This document shows, piece after piece, positions 42,395-50,202 of a stretch of DNA of 64,000 nucleotides. A program made the position numbers and the translations under genes. Source of the stretch: Pseudarthrobacter psychrotolerans. Lineage in GTDB: Bacteria; Actinomycetota; Actinomycetes; Actinomycetales; Micrococcaceae. The stretch is from contig NZ_CP047898.1 in the NCBI RefSeq assembly GCF_009911795.1, positions 2,728,001 to 2,792,000 of the forward strand, given 5' to 3'. A model generated the notes under the pieces. The model saw only the letters and a program-made list of their open reading frames with translations, was not told the DNA's origin and searched no databases. Numbering within the stretch: position 1 is the first letter of the stretch; every line of letters starts with the position of its first letter.

Positions 42395-42889
42395 CTAGTA
42401 GTCAATCCTGGAATCGAGCGTGTTCCAGGTGTTGAAGGGTTCCAGGATGGCAGGGGCCTGGGGGTCGCCCAGTTCCAGCTTGGCAACCGGCATCAGTGCA
42501 TCCCGGTGTTCATTCTCGAAGTACTCGTAGAAGACGGCGTCGTCGAAGCCCACGGAGGCGGCGTCGTGCCGGTCCGCGGCGAAAACCACGTTGCCGATCC
42601 GGGCCCACAGGGCCGAGGCCAGGCACATGGGGCAGGGTTCGCAGCTGGTGTAGAGGGTGGCTCCGCTGAGATCGAACGTGCCCAGCTCGCGGCAGGCAGT
42701 GCGGATGGCGGTGACCTCGGCGTGGGCCGTGGGGTCGTTCGTGGCGGTGACCCGGTTGACGCCTTCGAAGGCGCGGCCATCCGCGGTAACAATGACGGCG
42801 CCGAAGGGGCCGCCGCTGTTCAGGACGTTGGCTGTTGCCAATTTTATGGAGGTGGCCAGGAAATGTTCGGCCGTGACGGTGGTACTCAT
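42395..42889 (-). CDS. guaD: Guanine deaminase (cytidine-deaminase-fold type)
   Basis: A 164-aa zinc deaminase. The zinc ligands and catalytic Glu are in THAEVTAI (His and Glu) and SCEPCPMC (two Cys). GGPFGAVIV and the C-terminal DAVFYEYFENE match the guanine deaminase branch of Bacillus GuaD. It converts guanine to xanthine, which then goes to xanthine dehydrogenase. It is transcribed with the AzgA-type permease and is divergent from the 8-oxoguanine-deaminase-like gene, sharing its regulatory region. Confidence 0.9.
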   Translation of the reverse strand: MSTTVTAEHFLATSIKLATANVLNSGGPFGAVIVTADGRAFEGVNRVTATNDPTAHAEVTAIRTACRELGTFDLSGATLYTSCEPCPMCLASALWARIGNVVFAADRHDAASVGFDDAVFYEYFENEHRDALMPVAKLELGDPQAPAILEPFNTWNTLDSRIDY

Positions 42890-42955
42890 TGTGCGACTTC
42901 CTTAGTGGCAAGGAAGCCCAGTAACCCTGCGACGGGGACGCGCCAGTGAGTATGG

Positions 42956-42997
42956 CTACCAGGCTTCAGCATGTGCTTTTGAAGGTTCGCCTGGTAG
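42956..42997 (-). ncRNA. Structured leader element upstream of guaD
   Basis: A perfect 9-bp stem, CTACCAGGC (42956-42964) and GCCTGGTAG (42989-42997), with inner TTCA/TGAA pairing and a bulge. It lies 67 nt before the guaD start, with a smaller CCGGAGTCCGG palindrome next to it. I do not recognise it as a known riboswitch. Confidence 0.35.
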
Positions 42998-43065
42998 ATA
43001 GCTTCCCGGAGTCCGGGTGCCCGCCTTTGGCAAGATCGAGATTAGCACCGGATGTGTGAGGAGCG

Positions 43066-43101
43066 CCATAGTTTCTGGAAACTTAATTTCGTGATGTGAA
43101 A
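43066..43101. promoter_or_regulatory. Paired IclR-type operator sites between guaD and the amidohydrolase
   Basis: TTTC-GTGATGT-GAAA at 43087-43101 and a weaker CCAT-AGTTTCT-GGAA at 43066-43080 lie 21 bp apart. A left half-site TTTCC follows a further 21 bp downstream (43108). A palindrome GTTTCTGGAAAC (43071-43082) overlaps. Confidence 0.5.
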
Positions 43102-43123
43102 TTCAGGTTTCCAACGGGTCACA

Positions 43124-43153
43124 TTGACGCTCCCGGACCACGCCCTCTACGCT
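43124..43153 (+). promoter_or_regulatory. Candidate promoter of the 8-oxoguanine-deaminase-like gene
   Basis: TTGACG (43124-43129) and TACGCT (43148-43153) with an 18-bp spacer, just downstream of the operator-like sites. Confidence 0.5.
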
Positions 43154-43254
43154 GAGTCCACCGGTCCTCCATGAGGAAGCCGGCAGCCTGGATCAGCAGA
43201 CAGGGCCTAACTGAGCTGGAACGCATTTGTTGCCGACCAGACAAGGAGCCATCC

Positions 43255-44625
43255 ATGGCCCACCCGCACACACCGTCCCCGTCCAGGCTCTGGATCAAGA
43301 ACCCGCTCGCCGTTTTCACTGCCAACGGGCTCGACGCCGGTGGCGGCATCGTGGTCAGCGGTGGCATCATCGCCGAGCTCGTTCCGGCCGGCGGCCAGCC
43401 GTCCGCCCCCTGCGATGAGACCTTCGAGGCCGGCAGCCACGTACTGCTGCCCGGGTTGATCAACACGCACCACCACTTCTACCAAACCCTCACGCGCGCC
43501 TGGGGTCCGGTGGCCAACGCCCCGCTGTTCCCGTGGTTGCAGAACCTGTACCCGGTCTGGGCGCGCCTGACGCCGGACAGCCTGGAACTCGCGGTGAAAG
43601 TTGCCCTGGCCGAGCTGCTGCTCTCCGGCTGCACCACGGCAGCCGACCACCACTACCTCTTCCCCGCGGGACTTGAGGACGCGATCGACGTGGAGGTCGG
43701 CGTCGTACGCGAACTGGGCATGCGGGCCACCCTCACGCGCGGCTCCATGACGTTGGGAACGGACGACGGCGGCCTGCCGCCGCAGTCCACCGTGCAGCGG
43801 CCGGAGGTCATTCTGGCGGACAGCGAACGCCTCATCTCGCAGTACCACGAGCGCGGCGACGGCGCCGTCATCCAGATTGCCCTGGCCCCATGTTCGCCGT
43901 TCTCGGTGACGAAGGAAATCATGACCGAGAGCGCCTTGCTGGCCGAGCGGATGGACGTGCGGCTGCACACGCACCTCGCCGAGACCATCGACGAGGAGGA
44001 CTTCTGCCACTCGATGTTTGGCCTGCGGACCGTGGACTACCTGGAGAGCGTCGGCTGGCTGGGCAACCGCACCTGGCTGGGCCACGGCATCCACTTCAAC
44101 GACGACGAGATCGCCCGGCTGGGAGCCGCGGGCACCGCCGTCGCGCACTGCCCGACGTCGAACATGCGGCTCGCGTCAGGCACCGCCCGCGTACTGGAAC
44201 TTGAGGCCGCCGGGGTGCCGGTGGGGCTGGGCGTGGACGGATCGGCGTCGAACGATGCCTCCAACATGATCCTCGAGGCCCGGCAGGCGCTGTACCTGCA
44301 GCGGCTGCGGTACGGGGCCTCGGTGCCGGTGGAACGGGCGCTCGGCTGGGCGACGCGCGGATCCGCCGCGGTCCTGGGGCGCTCCGATATTGGTCAGCTG
44401 GCGCCGGGGATGCAGGCGGACCTGGCACTCTTCCGCCTCGACGAGCTGCGGTTCTCCGGCAGCCACGATCCGGTGGCGGCGCTGCTGCTGTGCGGAGCGG
44501 ACAGCGCGGACCGCGTCATGGTGGGCGGGAAGTGGCGCGTGGTGGACGGGCAGATCCCGGGGCTGGACGTCGCCGGGCTCGTCGCGGAGCACTCGGCTGC
44601 GGCGCGGAAGCTCGTGGCGGGGTAG
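43255..44625 (+). CDS. 8-oxoguanine deaminase-like amidohydrolase
   Basis: A 456-aa amidohydrolase of the ATZ/TRZ group. The metal site is formed by NTHHHFYQTLTR (about residues 70-81), His in LHTHLAET, His in GHGIHFND and Asp in GVDGSASND. HHHFYQTLTRA and FPWLQNLYPVW are typical of 8-oxoguanine and related guanine deaminases, yielding urate from 8-oxoguanine. AAGGAG lies 8 nt before ATG 43255. It is divergent from guaD and shares its regulation, so the two deaminases feed xanthine and urate in parallel. Confidence 0.88.
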   Translation: MAHPHTPSPSRLWIKNPLAVFTANGLDAGGGIVVSGGIIAELVPAGGQPSAPCDETFEAGSHVLLPGLINTHHHFYQTLTRAWGPVANAPLFPWLQNLYPVWARLTPDSLELAVKVALAELLLSGCTTAADHHYLFPAGLEDAIDVEVGVVRELGMRATLTRGSMTLGTDDGGLPPQSTVQRPEVILADSERLISQYHERGDGAVIQIALAPCSPFSVTKEIMTESALLAERMDVRLHTHLAETIDEEDFCHSMFGLRTVDYLESVGWLGNRTWLGHGIHFNDDEIARLGAAGTAVAHCPTSNMRLASGTARVLELEAAGVPVGLGVDGSASNDASNMILEARQALYLQRLRYGASVPVERALGWATRGSAAVLGRSDIGQLAPGMQADLALFRLDELRFSGSHDPVAALLLCGADSADRVMVGGKWRVVDGQIPGLDVAGLVAEHSAAARKLVAG

Positions 44626-44686
44626 TCGTTCCCTCGCCCATGCACCAGGTCTGGCCGCCACATCCGATCGTTGCTAGCGTGGCGGC

Positions 44687-45928
44687 ATGAGCCCGTCGAA
44701 GACCCCGGCCCAGATCCTCAACATTGGCGGCACCGAGGTGCGCATCTCGAGTCCGGACAAGGTTGTGTTCCCGGGGCCCGGGCTGACGAAGCTAGACCTG
44801 GTTCACTATTACCTTGCCGTCGCGGATGGTGCGCTGCGCGGTGCGGGCGGCCGGCCAATGGTGCTCAAGCGATTCCCGAAGGGCATCGACGCTGAGCCGT
44901 TCTTTCAAAAGCGCGTGCCCGAAAACCATCCCGCCTTCATCGACACAACGACGCTGCACTACGCGTCGGGGACGTCGGCCGAGGAGGCCGTCATCCGGGA
45001 TGCTGCGGGCCTGGCGTGGGTGGTGAATCTTGGCTGCCTCGACCTCAACCCGCATCCCGTGCGCGCCGAGGACCTCGAGCACCCTGACGAGCTCCGGGTC
45101 GACCTCGATCCGATGCCGGGGGTCGACTGGGCCCAGATCGTCGACGTCGCGTACGTGGTGCGGGAGGTGCTCGACGACGTCGGACTCGTGGGGTGGCCGA
45201 AGACGAGCGGGTCACGCGGACTCCACATCCTGGTGCGTATCGCGCCGCAGTGGTCGTACCGCGACGTGCGGCTCGCCGCGGAGACCCTCGCCCGCGAGGT
45301 CGAAAACCGCGCCCCCGGCCTCGCCACGGCGCGGTGGTGGAAGGAGGAGCGCGGCGAGAGTGTGTTCGTCGACTTCAACCAGAACGCCAAGGACCGCACC
45401 GTCGCATCGGCGTACTCAATCCGGCCCCTGCCCGACGCCCGGGTCTCGACGCCCCTTACATGGGACGAGGTCCGCACCATCCGGCCGGAACAGTTCACCG
45501 TGCGCACGGTGCTCGAGCGCTTCGCGGACGTGGGCGACCCTCATGCCGGGATTGACCACGCGGCGGGCACACTCGACGGACTCCTCGCCTTGGCTGCCGA
45601 GCTCGGCCCCGCCGAGAAAGCGCCGCGCACCGGAGACGGCTCCGGCCGCAGGCAATCGCTGATGCCGCTCATCGAGGTGGCCCGGACCAGATCCAAGCCC
45701 GAGGCGCTCGCGGCGCTGGACGAGTGGAAGAGCCGGCATGGGGACCTCATTCCTGCCCTGCACACGGCCGATGTGCTCGTCGACGGAATGCGCGGATCGA
45801 GCTCGCTCTGGTACCGGGTACGGGTGAACCTGCAGCATGTCCCCGAAGCGGAGCGCCCGCCACAGGAGCAGCTCATCGCCGACTACGACCCCTGGGCCGG
45901 CAAGCAGTGGCCGGGGCGCCCGGGGTAG
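44687..45928 (+). CDS. LigD-type DNA polymerase/primase domain protein (NHEJ)
   Basis: A 413-aa stand-alone polymerase of the archaeo-eukaryotic primase type. The catalytic DLDP pair (about residue 139) and SGSRGLHILVR are clear, with FVDFNQNAKDRTVASAYSIRP as the third motif. Such proteins extend and fill ends during non-homologous end joining with Ku and a LigD ligase. There is no ligase or nuclease domain, so those functions must be encoded elsewhere. A C-terminal segment of about 100 residues follows the core. It has no functional link to the purine genes around it and looks like an independent unit. Confidence 0.9.
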   Translation: MSPSKTPAQILNIGGTEVRISSPDKVVFPGPGLTKLDLVHYYLAVADGALRGAGGRPMVLKRFPKGIDAEPFFQKRVPENHPAFIDTTTLHYASGTSAEEAVIRDAAGLAWVVNLGCLDLNPHPVRAEDLEHPDELRVDLDPMPGVDWAQIVDVAYVVREVLDDVGLVGWPKTSGSRGLHILVRIAPQWSYRDVRLAAETLAREVENRAPGLATARWWKEERGESVFVDFNQNAKDRTVASAYSIRPLPDARVSTPLTWDEVRTIRPEQFTVRTVLERFADVGDPHAGIDHAAGTLDGLLALAAELGPAEKAPRTGDGSGRRQSLMPLIEVARTRSKPEALAALDEWKSRHGDLIPALHTADVLVDGMRGSSSLWYRVRVNLQHVPEAERPPQEQLIADYDPWAGKQWPGRPG

Positions 45929-45957
45929 CAGCGCCGGCGACGCGGAAATGGCCCCGC

Positions 45958-46015
45958 GACACGCAAAAGGCCTGGCGACACCCGAATTTGGGCGTCGTCA
46001 GGCCTTCTGCGTGTC
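45958..46015. terminator. Large imperfect hairpin between convergent genes
   Basis: Arms of about 27 nt (starting GACACGCAAAAGGCCTGG) pair with four mismatches around an AT-rich loop. It lies between the LigD-type gene and the small minus-strand gene. Confidence 0.75.
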
Positions 46016-46044
46016 CTCAGGGAAGATGCGTGTCGTCAGGGCTG

Positions 46045-46233
46045 TTAGGAACGCGGGCCGCCGAAGCCCGGCAGGCCCTGGACCCAGCGCGAGAAGCGGC
46101 CCGGAACATGTTCCCGGTCCGCGGGCAGATAGAAGTCCGGATCCGTTCCGCCTCCGAGGGGAAGGTAGAACTCCTGGACGGCGGGTGCCGCCGTGTGTTC
46201 CGGTGCGACCGGCGTTGTGTCCTGCTGGTACAT
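46045..46233 (-). CDS. Small conserved-looking protein of unknown function (62 aa)
   Basis: The product MYQQDTTPVAPEHTAAPAVQ... contains two similar segments, EFYLPLGGGTDP and DFYLPADREHVP, and ends in a basic/aromatic GRFSRWVQGLPGFGG. It has no signal peptide or membrane segment. A very strong GGAGGAGG lies 5 nt before ATG 46233, which makes translation likely. Two operator-like sites lie 40-75 bp upstream. I do not recognise the family. Its position facing uricase suggests a role in urate metabolism or its control. Confidence 0.65.
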   Translation of the reverse strand: MYQQDTTPVAPEHTAAPAVQEFYLPLGGGTDPDFYLPADREHVPGRFSRWVQGLPGFGGPRS

Positions 46234-46272
46234 CTGATCCTCCTCCGAGGTGGGTTGATGATGCTGCAATGA

Positions 46273-46308
46273 TTCCGCTAGGCGGAAAAGAACTTTTGCT
46301 ATGTGAAA
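46273..46308. promoter_or_regulatory. Paired IclR-type operator sites between the 62-aa gene and uricase
   Basis: TTCC-GCTAGGC-GGAA at 46273-46287 (perfect outer symmetry TTCCGC/GCGGAA) and TTTT-GCTATGT-GAAA at 46294-46308 lie exactly 21 bp apart. Confidence 0.65.
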
Positions 46309-46384
46309 TAGCCTAGACTGCCGGGCCTCGGTACGTCAATGGTCCCGGCGGCACCCAGTCACAAAGTGTTTTTTGAAATTGTGA

Positions 46385-46413
46385 TGTACACCACCGCGGG
46401 ACTGGGCTATCCT
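46385..46413 (+). promoter_or_regulatory. Candidate promoter of the uricase leader
   Basis: TGTACA (46385-46390) and TATCCT (46408-46413) are separated by 17 bp. Transcription would begin near 46420, at the first hairpin of the leader. Confidence 0.45.
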
Positions 46414-46418
46414 GATAT

Positions 46419-46502
46419 CCACTTCGTGGCGCAGGTCACGTAACCTGGGAGCAGCAGGCAGGGTCGTAATGAGCTGGCATCAATGGATGCCGGCTCTTTT
46501 TT
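46419..46502 (+). ncRNA. Structured leader or small RNA ending in a terminator, upstream of uricase
   Basis: About 84 nt with hairpins CCAC-TTC-GTGG (46419-46429) and CAGGT-N6-ACCTG (46432-46447), a purine-rich linker containing GGGAGCAGC, then the intrinsic terminator. It could be an attenuator/riboswitch for uricase or an independent small RNA. I do not recognise the family. Confidence 0.45.
46471..46502 (+). terminator. Intrinsic terminator 90 nt before the uricase start
   Basis: An 11-bp stem GAGCTGGCATC / GATGCCGGCTC (one G-U pair), loop AATG, followed by six T. This is the most textbook rho-independent terminator in the window, yet there is no upstream plus-strand gene that needs it within 500 bp. 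Confidence 0.85.
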
Positions 46503-46591
46503 GTTGGGTCGGCTCCACCAGAAACGCGCTTGAAACACGCGCTTAATTTCGTTGGTGGACCTTAAAGGTTCCACCTCGCAGAAGTTGGGAT

Positions 46592-47506
46592 ATGACCATG
46601 AGCAACAAAATCGTCCTCGGCGACAACCAGTACGGCAAGGCAGAAGTCCGCGTCGTCAAAGTCACCCGCGACACCGACCGCCACCAGATCGAAGACCTGA
46701 ACGTCACCTCGCAGCTGCGCGGCGATTTCGAGGCTGCGCACCTCCAGGGCGACAACGCCCACGTCGTCGCCACGGACACCCAGAAGAACACCGTCTACGC
46801 CTTCGCCCGGGAAGGCATCGGTTCCCCCGAAGCGTTCCTGCTTCGCCTCAGCGAGCACTTCACCTCGGGGTTCGATTGGGTCACGGGCGGCCGTTGGGAA
46901 GCGGAGTCCTACACCTGGGACCGCATCCAGGCGCACGGCTCCGAACACGACCACAGCTTTGTCCGCAACGGGCAGGAAGTCCGCACCGCCGTCGTGGTCC
47001 GGGACGGCAACACGACGCACCTGATCTCCGGCCTCAAGGACCTGACCGTGCTGAAGACCACCCAGTCCGGTTTTGTCGGCTACCCGCGCGACAAGTACAC
47101 CACCCTGCCGGAGACCACGGACCGCATCCTGGCCACGGATGTCTCCGCCCGTTGGCGCTACAGCACCGGCCTGGACTTCGCTGCCACGGACTTCAACAAA
47201 AGCTACGACGACATCAAGGCCCTGCTCCTGGAGGGCTTCACGGAGAACTACTCCCACGCCCTGCAGCAGACCCTGTTCGATATGGGCAAGAAGGTCCTCG
47301 AGGCACACGGCGAAGTGGACGAGATCAAGTTCTCGATGCCCAACAAGCACCACTTCCTGGTGGACCTCTCCCCGTTCGGCCTCGACAACCCCAACGAGGT
47401 CTTCTTCGCCGCCGACCGCCCCTACGGCCTGATCGAGGCCACGGTGCAGCGTGAGGACTCAGGCTCGGCCCCCGCCGCCTGGTCCGGCATCGCCGGCTTC
47501 TGCTAG
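46592..47506 (+). CDS. pucL: Urate oxidase (factor-independent uricase)
   Basis: A 304-aa uricase of tandem T-fold domains that oxidises urate to 5-hydroxyisourate with O2 and no cofactor. NQYGKAEVRVVKV carries the catalytic Lys, VVATDTQKNTVYAFA the Thr of the relay, and SMPNKHHFLVDLSPFGLDNP followed by NEVFFAADRPYG is the uricase signature with the active-site His. ATG 46592 is used; ATG 46598 is also possible. Its products go to UraH and UraD (encoded at 17.3 kb). It is preceded by an unusual leader with a terminator. Confidence 0.97.
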   Translation: MTMSNKIVLGDNQYGKAEVRVVKVTRDTDRHQIEDLNVTSQLRGDFEAAHLQGDNAHVVATDTQKNTVYAFAREGIGSPEAFLLRLSEHFTSGFDWVTGGRWEAESYTWDRIQAHGSEHDHSFVRNGQEVRTAVVVRDGNTTHLISGLKDLTVLKTTQSGFVGYPRDKYTTLPETTDRILATDVSARWRYSTGLDFAATDFNKSYDDIKALLLEGFTENYSHALQQTLFDMGKKVLEAHGEVDEIKFSMPNKHHFLVDLSPFGLDNPNEVFFAADRPYGLIEATVQREDSGSAPAAWSGIAGFC

Positions 47507-47521
47507 ACCGGTCGAAATCCT

Positions 47522-47605
47522 GGGTCTCGACAGGCTCGACCACCGGACCAACCCGGTGATTGAGCCTGTCGAAATCAACCGGGTCTCGACAGGCTCGACC
47601 ACCGG
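47522..47605. repeat. Direct and inverted repeats after uricase
   Basis: GGTCTCGACAGGCTCGACCA plus flanks occurs at 47522-47546 and again at 47581-47605. A partial inverted version (TGAGCCTGTCGA) lies between them at 47560-47571. It can form alternative hairpins and probably ends the uricase transcript. Confidence 0.75.
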
Positions 47606-47677
47606 GCAAGTCCCCACAGCTTTAGCCAGACCACGTTAGCCAGACAAAGACGTCTGCCATGAACCAGAAAGTCTGCC

Positions 47678-49183
47678 GTGAAACTCAAGAAGAAATCCCC
47701 CAGCCCGGCCGCCAAGACCGGCCGCCAGCCCTCTGACCGTCCCGAAGACCAGCGCCTCTCCATTGGCAGCACCTTCGCTTACGGCTTCCAGCACGTCCTG
47801 ACCATGTATGGCGGCATCATCGCCCCGCCACTGATCATCGGTGCCGCAGCGGGCATGTCCGCCACGGACATCGGCCTGCTCATCGCGGCCTGCCTGTTTG
47901 TGGGCGGCCTCGCCACCATCCTGCAGACCGTGGGCATCCCGTTCTTTGGCTCGCAACTGCCGCTGGTGCAGGGCGTCTCGTTCGCCGGCGTCTCCACGAT
48001 GGTGGCGATCGTGCAGGGCGGCGGCGGCATCCAGGCCGTCTTCGGCTCGGTCATTGTGGCTTCGTTGATCGGCCTGGCCATCACTCCCCTGTTTTCGAAG
48101 ATCATCAAGTTCTTCCCGCCGGTGGTCACAGGCACGGTCATCACTACAATCGGCCTCACCTTGATGCCGGTTGCGGCCAACTGGGCCATGGGCGGCAACG
48201 CCAAGGCCGAGAACTACGGGAGCGTGGCCAACATCGGCCTCGCCGCAGCCACCATGGGCATCGTCCTGCTGCTGAGCAAGGTCGGCAACGCCGCCATCTC
48301 CCGCCTTTCCATCCTGCTGGCCATGGTGATCGGCACCGTCATTGCCCTGTTCACGGGTATGGCGGATTTCTCCAAAGTGGGGCAGGGCGACATTGTTGCC
48401 TTCCCCACGCCGTTCGCCTTTGGCGTTCCTACGTTTGAGATCGCGGCGATCATTTCGATGCTGATCGTCATCCTGGTGACGCTCACCGAGACCTCGGCGG
48501 ACATCATTGCCGTCGGCGAGATCGTGGACACCAAGGTGGACTCACGCCGCATCGGCGACGGCCTGCGGGCGGACATGCTCTCAAGCGCCATCTCGCCCCT
48601 GTTCAATTCCTTCACCCAGAGCGCCTTCGCCCAGAACGTGGGCCTCGTGGCCATCACGGGCATCAAGAGCCGCTTCGTGGTGAGCGCCGGCGGGCTCATC
48701 CTAGTGATCCTGGGCCTGCTGCCCGTCCTCGGCCGAGTGGTCGCAGCGGTTCCGACCCCCGTCCTGGGCGGCGCCGGCGTCGTACTCTTTGGAACGGTGG
48801 CCGCCAGCGGCATCCGCACACTGTCCAAGGTGGAGTACAAGAACAATATGAACCTGGTCATCGTGGCCGCATCCATCGGCTTTGGCATGATCCCGATTGC
48901 GGCCCCGAAGTTCTACGACCAGTTTCCGTCCTGGTTCTCCACCATCTTCCACTCCGGCATCAGCTCGGCCGCCGTCATGGCCATCCTGCTGAACCTCCTC
49001 TTCAACCACCTCAAGGCCGGCAACTCTGACAACCAGTCGGTGTTTGTGGCCGGCACCGGCCGCGCGGTCACCGAGGCTGACTTGAAATGCCTGGCCGACG
49101 GCGACCGCTACGAGGGCGGCAAGCTGATCGACGCCGAGGGCAAGGAAGTCCCGGTGGAGTCGTCGTCGAAGTCTGAGCACTAG
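47678..49183 (+). CDS. NCS2 xanthine/urate permease (NAT family)
   Basis: A 501-aa transporter with 14 predicted membrane segments. The NAT signature region TETSADIIAVGEI and QNVGLVAITGIKSR, plus FQHVLTMYGGIIAPPLIIG, place it with xanthine and uric acid permeases (PbuX, UapA, PucJ/K). GTG 47678 is the only reasonable start although the ribosome-binding site is weak. It follows uricase by 171 bp and probably imports urate or xanthine. Confidence 0.92.
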   Translation: MKLKKKSPSPAAKTGRQPSDRPEDQRLSIGSTFAYGFQHVLTMYGGIIAPPLIIGAAAGMSATDIGLLIAACLFVGGLATILQTVGIPFFGSQLPLVQGVSFAGVSTMVAIVQGGGGIQAVFGSVIVASLIGLAITPLFSKIIKFFPPVVTGTVITTIGLTLMPVAANWAMGGNAKAENYGSVANIGLAAATMGIVLLLSKVGNAAISRLSILLAMVIGTVIALFTGMADFSKVGQGDIVAFPTPFAFGVPTFEIAAIISMLIVILVTLTETSADIIAVGEIVDTKVDSRRIGDGLRADMLSSAISPLFNSFTQSAFAQNVGLVAITGIKSRFVVSAGGLILVILGLLPVLGRVVAAVPTPVLGGAGVVLFGTVAASGIRTLSKVEYKNNMNLVIVAASIGFGMIPIAAPKFYDQFPSWFSTIFHSGISSAAVMAILLNLLFNHLKAGNSDNQSVFVAGTGRAVTEADLKCLADGDRYEGGKLIDAEGKEVPVESSSKSEH

Positions 49184-49209
49184 GCAAGACGACGTCCACC
49201 ACCAACCAA

Positions 49210-49274
49210 AGCGCGAACCGGCAGCAAATGCCCCCAAATTTCAAATTTGAGGGCATTAGCTGCCAGTTCGCGCT
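49210..49274. terminator. Very long hairpin between convergent permease and IclR genes
   Basis: Two 32-nt arms (49210-49241 and 49243-49274) match at 29 positions with almost no loop; they begin AGCGCGAACCGGCAGC. A shared terminator for both genes. Confidence 0.8.
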
Positions 49275-49290
49275 GTTGTGGTTGGACGCG

Positions 49291-50046
49291 TCAGTTCTGG
49301 TTAAGCTCCGCGGAGATCGCCATCGCGGCCTTGCGCAGCAGCGGCACGGCACGGTCGGCGAAGCCTTGGTCCACGCGGGTGATCGGCCCGGAGACCGAGA
49401 TGGCGGAAGGCGTGGGCGCGTTGGGCACGGCCATGGCGAAGCAGCGCACGCCGAGCTCCTGCTCTTCCTCGTCGATGGAGTATCCGCGCTCACGGATCAG
49501 CTTGAGCTCGGCAAGGAGGGCATCAATGTCGCCGATGCTCTTGGCCGTGGGGGTGGGCATGCCGGTGCGGGACACGATGCCGCGCACCACGTCGTCATCC
49601 AGTTGGGCCAGGATCGCCTTGCCGACACCGGTGTCGTGCGTGTGGGCGCGGCGGCCCACTTCGGTGAACATGCGCATGGAGTGCAGGGAGGGTACCTGGG
49701 CCACGTAGATGACCATGTCCGAATCCAGCACGGCCATGTTGGAGGTCTCGCCGAGGAGCTCCACGAGGTTCTTCAGTTGCGGACGGGCCACGGCTCCGAG
49801 CTGCTTGTTGGCGCCTTCGCCAAGCCGGATCAGCCGGGGGCCCAGCGCGTAGCGGCGGTTGGGCAGCTGGCGGATATAGCCAAGCGAGACCAAGGTGCGC
49901 AGCAGGCGGTGGATAGTGGGCAGGGGCAGGTCCGTCGATGAGGAGAGCTCGCTGAGCGTCACGTCTCCGCCGGCGTCCGTGATGAGTTCCAGCAGTTCGA
50001 AGACGCGCTCGACGGACTGCACGCCTCCGGAGGCTTTTTCAGCCAT
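49291..50046 (-). CDS. IclR-family regulator (AllR-like), candidate purine regulon repressor
   Basis: A 251-aa regulator. The winged helix (about residues 5-70) reads GVQSVERVFELLELITDAGG and LPLPTIHRLLRTLVSLGYI; the ligand domain (about 75-250) has DTGVGKAILAQL and ELGVRCFAMAVPN, the usual glyoxylate/allantoin-type pocket region. AGGAGA lies about 8 nt before ATG 50046. It sits between the urate permease and the malic enzyme/malate synthase operon. Operator-like sites recur at promoters of purine genes across the window, so it is the best candidate for the common repressor, with glyoxylate or an ureide as effector. Confidence 0.88.
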   Translation of the reverse strand: MAEKASGGVQSVERVFELLELITDAGGDVTLSELSSSTDLPLPTIHRLLRTLVSLGYIRQLPNRRYALGPRLIRLGEGANKQLGAVARPQLKNLVELLGETSNMAVLDSDMVIYVAQVPSLHSMRMFTEVGRRAHTHDTGVGKAILAQLDDDVVRGIVSRTGMPTPTAKSIGDIDALLAELKLIRERGYSIDEEEQELGVRCFAMAVPNAPTPSAISVSGPITRVDQGFADRAVPLLRKAAMAISAELNQN

Positions 50047-50084
50047 TCCGTTGTCTCCTAGTGGCTCGGATTCTGACAACGCTT

Positions 50085-50099
50085 ATCCACATCGTGAAA
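50085..50099. promoter_or_regulatory. Single IclR-type site before iclR
   Basis: ATCC-ACATCGT-GAAA, 39 bp upstream of the regulator start; possible autoregulation. No clear partner at 21 bp. Confidence 0.4.
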
Positions 50100-50173
50100 A
50101 GAGTTGCTTAGAACTCTCAACATACAGCACAACAACGCGCTAAGCGATGCCCCCAAACATGACCGCAAGGGGG

Positions 50174-50202
50174 TTGCATTTCCACTTCGCAGATAATAAT
50201 AT
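50174..50202 (+). promoter_or_regulatory. Candidate promoter of the malic enzyme operon
   Basis: TTGCAT (50174-50179) and TAATAT (50197-50202), 17-bp spacer. The two operator-like sites lie between the hexamers and over the -10, the same layout as at uraD. Confidence 0.55.

Larger units (their letters stand above)
42890..43254. other. 365-bp divergent regulatory region of guaD and the amidohydrolase
   Basis: No gene is seen. It contains a leader hairpin on the guaD side (42956-42997), operator-like sites (43066-43122) and a promoter for the plus-strand gene (43124-43153). Confidence 0.7.
46234..46591. other. 358-bp region before uricase: operators, promoter, structured leader with terminator
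   Basis: No gene is seen. In order it holds the paired operator (46273-46308), a possible promoter (46385-46413), two small hairpins, an intrinsic terminator (46471-46502) and a second structured stretch before the uricase start. Confidence 0.7.

Noticed and set aside
46377..46431. Further IclR-like sites (AATT-GTGATGT-ACAC and ATCC-ACTTCGT-GGCG) at the uricase promoter
   Set aside because: The N7 cores match other sites, but the outer half-sites are poor and the spacing is 40 bp, so they were not counted.
46432..46470. Resemblance of the uricase leader (GGGAGCAGC and nearby GGCAG) to the SRP RNA core
   Set aside because: The GNRA-capped domain IV is not formed, the 5' and 3' ends do not pair, and the element ends in its own terminator. 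Chance similarity is more likely.
46419..46502. ZTP (pfl) riboswitch upstream of uricase
   Set aside because: A hairpin followed by GGGAGC is present, but the order of the other conserved blocks does not match what I know of the consensus.
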